Source: Oenanthe sinensis
Taxonomy: Eukaryota > Streptophyta > Magnoliopsida > Apiales > Apiaceae
Reading direction: 5' to 3'
Assembly (NCBI GenBank): GCA_028671895.1
Contig: JAPMAC010000207.1
Coordinates: 2,294,001 to 2,358,000, forward strand
DNA: 64,000 nt
Shown: positions 56,357-64,000 of the stretch, piece by piece
Numbering within the stretch: the stretch's first letter is position 1
How the letters are laid out: every line of letters starts with the position of its first letter
The notes under the pieces: model-generated
What the model saw: the letters and a program-made list of their open reading frames with translations, nothing else
What the model was told of the DNA's origin: nothing
Database searches by the model: none
Made by a program: the position numbers and the translations under genes

Positions 56357-57147
56357 TGTTGGTAAGATTACGAACTTGTATGAATAGTAATCGTGATAAC
56401 TCAACACTAGAACATGACAAGTAAATAATACTACGCCTACACAGAAATCAGGAAGAAATGAAAATAAGGCAAATACAGTGAATCAAGACATTTAGAAGAA
56501 GTTTTGAAGTCTACTACAGGTTACTGAGAGAAGTTCATTAATATTTTCATGCTTCAGTGAAGTGGTTGAAGACTTTTAGGGTTTCAGAAGTGTCGAAGAT
56601 TCAATATAGAAGTGCCACTAGAAGATTTCAGTGTAAATGTATTGATTGGAGATAGATAGTGTTCGAAGCATAGGAATCTAGAACCATTGAAGACAGGGTA
56701 AAGACAAAGGTTAAAGAAGACACCTGCAGTCTTGAAGTTATACTCACTGAAAGAAGTTCATTTATATGTTCACACATCAGTGAAGAACAAAGAATGAAGT
56801 ATTCAAGATTGTAGTAGTAGTGCAGACGTTGTCTAGGTACCAGAAAAGATTCTAGTGAAAGTACAGTGTTTATTGACAGTCAGTGTTCGAAGCAATAAAG
56901 AACTGCTACATTCCTGTCATTTAATTTTAATAAGAATATAAAGATCAAGATCAGTGTTAGTCATTTGTGAACTAGACCAGTGCACTAAGTGTCAACACAA
57001 AAGAATTGGTCAACATGTTTATTGCACAAGAAGAATTGACAGGAAGCCAAGTGAAGCCAAGTATGTAAGGATTGAAAAGAAGTTGAAAATACTCTAAGTC
57101 ATTATACAAGTTCGAGAAAATCGACACATAGTATTACTAGGTGAAGA
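56357..57147 (+). repeat. Element D truncated 5' LTR
   Basis: Matches 60371-61165 with scattered differences and stops matching just after ACACATAGTATTACTAGGTG. The rest of the LTR, including its TCGACAC array and its 3' end, is gone. Confidence 0.85.
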
Positions 57148-58380
57148 TCAAGTAATGATATTTTGTTAATGTTTCTGTGCAATTAATTGTGATATTTTTA
57201 ATATTAGTGATAATACATGTTATTTATCTGAAATCACTAGTAATAAAAATATGTCTAAATGCTTATTGTTCTATTGAATAATTGACATGTGTTATTTGAT
57301 TTATATATGCATGTATGTGGTAACTGTTTAGTATTGCATGAGTATTACTATTAGTTTTCTTTCTTTGACTGAATATTTAAACCTGAATGTTTTGAAAAGA
57401 ATTTCCTGTCTATTTCTTTTCCAAAATGTTTTATCCAACATTACATTCACTTTCCATCAGTTTTAGAAAAAGAAAACTTCAAAATTCTTTTTCAAAACTT
57501 CACTTTTGAAAATCTTTTGATTTACAGCCCTTCTTTGATTTTTAAAACTTAGGGTGTGAATCAATTTTTCTTAAGGATAATCTTTCTTTAAATCTCAAAT
57601 TTTTTTTATCCTATCTCTAAAGTTGGTTTTAAGTGCTATATTTTCAAAACCATTTTCTCTCTTAATTTTTCCTTTTAAAGTGGTAGAAACTTTGTGAATA
57701 CTATTTTATTTGAAGAAATTGTTTTACTTTGAGGTACCAATCACTTGTAAAATTATTTATTTTCCAACACTTGTTTCAATATATGTTTCACATTAATTCA
57801 CAGTACCTAAACAGTGGTTGTTGCTTTGAAGACCTTGTACTGTATTGTTAAGCATTCATTCACCCCTACTGGCATGTATTTCTTTTAAGACGGGGATACT
57901 ATTAGATGAACGAAAATGATATAAATCATAATTGCATTATGAGTTGAAAAATCATTGTTTTCTATCTGATAAAGATTTTTTACAAAATTGTTTTCAAAAT
58001 ATACAGTACTTAGGTTTTAACGGAAAAGAGTCATTTTATCGAAATATAATTTGGTAAAAGAGTTGAATTTCTTCTTTGGTGTAAATTTCCGCGTTTTATT
58101 ATGTGAAGTTTGCCTTATAAGAAATTTATAAGGGACATAAACTTTCTTCTCTGATACACTTTCCCGCATTTTATTATGAGATATGTATCTTAAAGAAAAT
58201 TTTGTATCATGCTCTTAATGATAAATCTTTAGTGACGACAAAACTTTTTTGCTGAAAAGCGCTTTAATGCAATCGTTTACCATTTCTTCTTATATTTTTC
58301 CTTCTCTTTGAGATGAAAAATATGTTTTGGAATGTTAAGGTGATTATCTCTTTATCTTGATTGTCTCTATCCGTTTAGCC
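57148..58380 (+). other. Element D internal spacer, non-coding
   Basis: AT-rich sequence with no frame of note. By comparison with element A it may correspond to the spacer before the additional ORF. It lacks the TCGACAC array of A's spacer. Confidence 0.4.
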
Positions 58381-60356
58381 CACAATGGCTTTAGAAGATG
58401 GCTAAGAGGTTAAAACCCCATCAATCTCTTACCCACGCCGTAGTACCAAACACTGATTCATCCACTTCTATATATTAACCCTTGGAGATATAAGGAACTC
58501 ATATAAGTTAGAGGTTGATAAGGGAGAAACTGCATTTGACGCAACAAATAAGGATGAAGTCGGAAGAGAACCCACAGCTCTAACTCCAGAGAAGAAAAGT
58601 AGTATATAAACTAAAGTAACTGTAAGCTCATTTACAACTTCTCAAAAGGATGTAGAGCTGAAAAGGCAATTAAAACTGTCTCTGGAATCATTCTCTCAAC
58701 AAGGTGAGTCCATTGAAATTCACTCATCAGCCAGAGCATCTTGTAACGAGTCAAGCACACCACCGACAGTCACGCTGATGGTAAGCCTAAACAGATAAAT
58801 TCTAGGAACACATTGCAAGGTGTGCACAGTGAGTGGTATAGGCATTCAGAGGAGATATGGACTCTAATTAGCCATACATTACATTGTCCAAGGCATCTAC
58901 CTCAAATTGAAGTTAATCTTCTTCATCCCGAAAGGGAGATCTCTTGTTCAGATTTATCTGGGCTTGAGAGGCAACTAGTTGGTAAGAATTCTTCGGATTA
59001 GTCAAGTAGGGTATTTCATACAAAATTTCCGTCACTGGGTTACGAGGGAAACGTAGGCTCTAATTTGTCATTCATTACATTGCCTACTACGTCGCCCCTC
59101 CTGGAAGGAACATTTCCAGATCCGGAAAAGGAATGTCCAGCTCCCGTTTACGGATACGGTGTTAGGCAACTCCTTGATAGAAGAAGGCAGGATTCCCTAA
59201 CAGATTTTAAAATCTTGGGATAACCCATCTCAAAGAGGTGAGGCTCCACTAGACAGTGATTTAGCAAAAACTATTGAGTCTGGTGCTGAGACAGTGTTTA
59301 TGCATGACAGATCAAGAATACCTTTACGAGGCAATTCCCCACTCGATAGTGATTCAGTTTATTTTGATAAATCAGGTGATGAGAATATAAATGAATTGAA
59401 AGATTTCACTTACAGGTACAAAAGGCTATATTTTAAATGCAGAGTGAAAGTGAGGGAGAGAAACACTTAAGTGAAAGTGAGGGAGAGATACACTTGAGTG
59501 AGAGATAGAGAGAGAAAGAATGAAACACTTCAAAGTGCTCAACACTTTAGTGTAAACACCAAAAGAACGTAATAGAAGTGAGGAAACTAGAGACCATACA
59601 CTTACCCTTGCTACTTCTGAAAGAAAAACTACTATGTTTTCCCAATCAATAACATACGAGAACCTTCTTTGGAGGACAAGCCATGAGAAATTTATGGTCC
59701 AGTAGAGGATTCCTCATTTAAGGGGGGAAATTTAGTAGACAAGAAAAAGGAGAAAGTCTTATATTCGTATACTTAGAGGAGACGTTAATATTCTTAGGAG
59801 GAGAATTTAGACAAGAAAAAGAAGAAAATCTTATCTTTTAATCCTTATGGGAAACAACAGAATATATGAGAATTAAGAAACTGTATCCTATAGTTGAAAA
59901 GAGTTGTTAGTAGAGGATTCCTCATCCAAGTGGGATGTACAAAAAAGAATTGACACTTCCATTGTTCATCTAAAGGGGAGAAGAAGAAAAAGAAGAAGAA
60001 TCACATTCTCAGTGAGAGAACATTATTTGAGCTCTGTTCTATGTTTTATTAAAGACGTTCCCAGGAATTTTAATTTTTATGAAGCTCTGTCCATGATAAG
60101 TTCTTTAAGTTCAAACTATGAAGGATTTTGAAGCATAGAGAGCTCAAATAGATAGAAATAAAGATGATACTACATAAATATCAGTTCAGTGCTAGAGAAA
60201 CAAACATTTTTCATTTCAGTTACTCAAGAAATTTGGAAATGCAGAATCTGATCTAGAAAAACCAGTAGCATTATTTACAAGTTTCAGACGATTACTTTTT
60301 CTAGTTTTTAGTTGAGTTATCCTCTTTATGAGATTTGTTTGCTAAGCTTAACAATC
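58381..60356 (+). pseudogene. Element D remnant of the additional ORF
   Basis: Begins near an ATG at 58385. Short open pieces include RLKPHQSLTHAVVPN, TSQKDVELKRQLKLSLESFS (about 58640), DLSGLERQLVGKNSSD (about 58950) and a basic GRRRKRRRITFSV (about 59980). Two paralogous blocks, at about 58855 and 59068, share GACTCTAATT...CATTACATTG. GLERQL resembles LGERQL in element A's extra ORF and supports the assignment weakly. A GA-rich array is at 59443-59516. Many stops. Confidence 0.4.
59443..59516. repeat. GA-rich short tandem array in element D
   Basis: Units of about 25-28 bases built on AGTGAAAGTGAGGGAGAGA(A/T)ACAC, repeated two to three times and decaying into AGAGAGAG. Confidence 0.8.
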
Positions 60357-60370
60357 AAATAAGGGGAGAT

Positions 60371-62330
60371 TGTTAGTGAGATTACAAAGCTATATGAATA
60401 ATAATTGTGTTAACTCAATACTAGAACATGAAAAGTAAATAATACTACGCCTACACAGAAATCAGGAAGAAATGAAGACAAGACAAATACAGTGAATTAA
60501 GACATTAGAAGAAGTTTTGAAGTCTATTACAGGTCACTGAGAGAAGTTCATTAATATGTTTATGCCTCAGTGAAGAATAATGGATGAAGACTTTCAGGGT
60601 TTTAAAAGTGTTGAAGATTCAGTATAGAAGTTCCACTAGAAGATTTCAGTATAAAGGCATTGATTGAAGATAGACAGTTTTCGAAGCATAGGAATCTAGA
60701 AGAATTGAAGACGGGGTAAAGACAAAGGTTAAAGAAGACAGCTACAGTCTTGAAGTTATACTCACTGAAATAAGTTCAGTTATATGTTCAAGCGTCAGTG
60801 AAGAATAGAGAATGAAGTATTCAAGATTGTAGTAGTAATGAAGACGTTGTCTAGGTACCAGAAAACATTATAGTAAAAGTACAGTGTTTATTGATAATCA
60901 GTGTTCGAAGCAATAAGAACTGTTGCATTCTTGTCATTTGATTTTAATGAGAATATGAAGATCAAGATCAGTGTTAGTCATTTGTGAATTAGACCAGTGC
61001 ACTAAGTGTCAACACAAAGGAATTGGTCAACATGTATATTGCACAAGAAGAATTGACAGGAAGCCAAGTGAAGCCAAGTATGTAAGGATTGAAAAGAAGT
61101 TGAAAATTCTCCAGGTCATTATACAAGGTGGAGAAAATTGACACATAGTATTACTAGGTGAAGAAATTTGACACATGTTATACAAGGGAGGTAAATTCGA
61201 CATATAGCTTTCCATATGCCAAAAAGAAGCTAAGCATGTATACAAGGAGAGAAACTCGACACATGCTATACATGGAAGACAAAGTCGACACTTAGACTTA
61301 TTGAATCAATGAAATTATTCTAAGTCATATACATGAAGAGTAAAATTCGACATATAACTTGTAGGGATGCCAAAAAGATTCTAAGTCAATTCTACATGGG
61401 AGAGAATTTGACACATACTTCTACAAGATGGTAGAATTCGACATATAGCTTCTTTGGATATAAAATATTCTAAGGCATACTCTAGTGAAGAAAAGTCGAC
61501 ACATGGCTATACATTGAGAATATAATTCGACACGTGATCAAGTCAACTCAAGTCAATATACAAAGCAATATTATTCGACACATTGACCTTCTATGAAATA
61601 TGGATTATTTTCTAAGTACTAATACATGGAAACAATATTCGACACTTAGAAAATATCCACGGGATTCTCAAAGTCAACTCAGTCAACATACAGGGGAGAA
61701 GTTGTCAATACTTAGAAAATTGTTCTATTATTGTAAGGCCTACAATATATAAACATATGAATCTAATTCATTTGAAAAGGGAGTGAGTGTGTGTGTGTGA
61801 GAAAATACACACAACCACACAAAGAGATACAAAGAGAGACAGAAGCCGGAGAGGAAGAGATACAAAGCTATACACATACCTTCTTTAACTGAGTTTTATA
61901 ATCTAGCCGGTTCATTATCTTATATATATATAGGGCTATTATGAAACACTCTCTGCTAGATTGATTTCCTTTTTGTACATTCACAGATCTATATTTTGTA
62001 ATAGGAATCAATCATATCTCTTTATTGTAGCAAAGAACTAATTTGTTCTTTGGAAACCGGTTCAATAAAACTAGGTGTAGCACCCCTCTGGGTTTATATA
62101 TGAAAGATATATTTCCGGAAACTTGTCTCATTTAATTACTTGCTAATTTTCTAGAACTTTATTGTTTATTTATAAAAATAGAAAATTATTAAGTCAGCCT
62201 CCTAAACACTACAAAAACTCGAACCACTAACCGAACTCTAAATTTTTTATCCGTAAAAGATTTGATTTTTTTTTAAATTTAGTGAGTATCATATTCAACC
62301 CTCCTTCTACGATAATTCTGGGACCTAACA
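60371..62330 (+). repeat. Element D 3' LTR with TTCGACACAT array
   Basis: 1,960 bp, TGTTAGTGAG to GGGACCTAACA. Between 61135 and 61660, TTCGACACAT, TTTGACACAT and TCGACATATA occur about thirteen times, all in the same orientation. Alternating words are CATACA(A/T)GG and TTCTAAGTC. One copy (61529) reads CGACACGTGATC and so contains a G-box core. A TATA-like AATATATAAACATATG at about 61745 follows the array, then a CA/GA-rich leader. The array therefore sits where a U3 enhancer would lie. Confidence 0.9.
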
Positions 62331-62335
62331 GTTAA

Positions 62336-62692
62336 CATTTTTTATGAACGAGAATCTATGAGGTTCAGACCTGAACCTATGATTTGGGGTTCTTAGTCAC
62401 TAAAAATAAAGATCTAAGTATACAGAGTATCATATTTATTTATTGAGGATTTACATCAAATAGGTTCCATCGAACTTAGTTATTGCTAAATTATAATCTG
62501 CAGGCATAGAAGCTATAGGTATACAACAGATTAGAAAAGTCAAGTGAAGCATAAATCTCGAGCATCCACATCTGATAGGAAAATCGATGCAATTTCAACA
62601 AAGACAACCAACAAGTAGTTGTAGCGTGGCAGTGTCAAGGAAGCACATTCCATAATGAAGAAAATGATTGTGAGAACATATTTTGAGTGGAT
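62336..62692. other. Unassigned sequence between elements D and H
   Basis: Continues the sequence interrupted by element D. It holds a short palindrome GAGGTTCAG/CTGAACCT near 62361. No gene recognised. Confidence 0.4.
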
Positions 62693-64000
62693 TGGGACGC
62701 CCTCCCAAATCTGAGGTCTAGACTAGGGGGTCACTAGACAACACCAATATATACATAGAACCTGTCATACAGGATAATCATATAAAATAGCTACGACCCC
62801 AACAATATACAAGAACTTTTAACAGGTAAATGTATGAAACAAGCGACATCTAAATTTACGTAACCAAAATAATAAAATTGTTACAAACCTGGTTATAAAG
62901 ATAACTTCGATTAGAAGTTAGCTAGATAACCCAAATGTACAATTATACCAAATATCTTAATTTCAACCTGTTCAATATCCACTAGCTACTGCTAGTCTAC
63001 ATATTCATCTACCTGGGATGAGTTAAAGAAAAAGAAGTTATGGGCACGGGAGCTCATATTCTTCCTGGTTGTCGGCCTAGTGCGAGGCATCTTCTAGATT
63101 AGCTGTCAGGGTTAGAATATAAAACAAGAATGAGCCAAAAAATGCTTATCAAGTATTTATGAAACCAATTGATACAACATGATGTATTTCAAGTGGATAA
63201 AAGTTCAATAGATGCAAAACAAATTAATTCTAACTTGACAGTTCAAAATTATACTTTGAAAGGATAAACCGATTTCCTTTGAATTAAATAATCACTTATC
63301 AGATATTAAAACTGACTGGTTTTCCTTTGTCGACGCTCCGAACAATACGGGTGATCAGCCACATAAAGCCCTCATAACGGACATTGGGTCCCTCTGAACA
63401 ATATTAACTGGGTTCCCAAGTTAGGCGCATTTTGGCCATACAAGATGGACTAGGACTACAACCTAGCCTCTCACGCTAAAATAAAACGCTGGACCGACGT
63501 CACTCGGCCTCTTACGCAACCAATCCATAGAAATCCATAGAAAATATTTAGACGAAATTCCTATATTTAAAACATCCTTTAAAACATAGTTTGAATTCAT
63601 TTCTCAAAACTATTACCAAATAGTAACGTTTTCTATATATAAAACATCTTTTCAAAACTTCGTTGGAAAAACATAGGTAAGTCAAAATGTTTCGTTTCAG
63701 AAATTTGTGTAAAACTGTAGTCACAAAATCAGGATAGTCTAGAAATTTGACGATAATGGATTAATAAGAAATTTGGCTTTTCCTTTGTCTCTATTATCTA
63801 CGTTCTTCGGAACTACACAAATAAATACACTACTTCAAATTCTATATGAGACGCGACGTTTCTCTACGAATCTCAAAACTTAATATACCCTTTCGATAAC
63901 CTAATACTCACCTTTAAAACTCAACTCACATGTCAAGTAATCAATTATCAAATACAAATACACACATAATACTTATAGAAGAATCTCTTATCAATATTAA
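62693..64000 (-). mobile_element. Element H: Gypsy-like long LTR, related to C, cut by window end
   Basis: Starts TGGGACGCCCTCCCAAATCT, close to the reverse complement of element C's 3' end. It then follows C's reverse complement in order: AAGAATGAGCCAAAAAATGC (63130; C at about 32205) and CTCTTACGCAACC (63510; C at about 31585). So it is a C-family LTR on the minus strand, considerably diverged. No primer-binding site lies to its left, so it is a 3' or solo LTR. The far end is outside the window. Confidence 0.65.

Larger units (their letters stand above)
56357..62330 (+). mobile_element. Element D: SIRE-like relative of A, internally deleted
   Basis: Flanked by GTTAA on both sides (56352-56356, 62331-62335). 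5,974 bp. The complete 3' LTR is 60371-62330; the 5' LTR starts TGTTGGTAAGATTAC at 56357 but keeps only its first ~790 bp. No primer-binding site, gag or pol is present, so a deletion runs from within the 5' LTR into the 3' part of the element. LTR sequence (end GGGACCTAACA, AGTGCACTAAGTGTCAACAC) groups it with element A. A polypurine tract AAATAAGGGGAGAT (60357-60370) marks the plus strand. Confidence 0.9.

Overview
This window is repeat-dense nuclear DNA from a dicot-type flowering plant. It is AT-rich, with plant Copia and Gypsy elements, TRIM, MITE and MULE families, and broken exons of a plant CCR4-NOT subunit 3 (NOT3) gene. I see no intact single-copy host gene, no rRNA or tRNA gene, no CRISPR array and no bacterial feature. 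Every sizeable protein-coding stretch belongs to a transposable element or is a pseudogene fragment. The species cannot be fixed from the sequence alone.

Layout. 1-7.5 kb: AT-rich intergenic DNA with small elements. A ~500-650 bp segment carrying a TRIM is present twice (1.6-2.25 and 6.0-6.5 kb). The second copy carries, at its left edge, an 863 bp long-terminal-inverted-repeat element. 7.5-18.6 kb: a giant Mutator-like element. It has subterminal arrays of TGGCGAACA / TGTTCGCCA, a decayed MuDR transposase, a plant-mobile-domain gene, a GRF zinc-finger gene and four small genes I cannot assign. Two of these are paralogues that start MDKGK; the other two end in acidic tails. 18.6-22.6 kb: NOT3 exon fragments on the minus strand, partly duplicated in tandem, with hAT-like and Harbinger-like MITEs inside the exons.

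22.6-47.0 kb: a three-level nest, each level closed by a 5-bp target-site duplication (TSD). Copia element A (SIRE-like, with an extra ORF 3' of pol; TSD CTATG) contains Copia element B (TSD AGTTG). B contains a ~5 kb Gypsy-like solo LTR, C (TSD TACCA). A itself sits in a hAT-like element beside another NOT3 exon copy. 47.7-64 kb: a second pile-up. Copia E is truncated by Gypsy F, whose gag is broken by LTR G. Element D, related to A (TSD GTTAA), and a C-related LTR (H) follow.

How the parts relate. Insertion order can be read from the nesting: NOT3 fragments and hAT-like host first, then A, B and C. LTR divergence agrees: by eye B's LTRs differ at about 20 sites over 1.6 kb, while A's differ by several percent. 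Two observations look least explained by known annotation: the multi-gene MULE with its arrayed motif, and the dense arrays of short motifs (TTCGACACAT in A/D, ATCCATTGAT in G) inside SIRE-like LTRs. The TCGACAC array recurs in the spacer in front of A's extra ORF.
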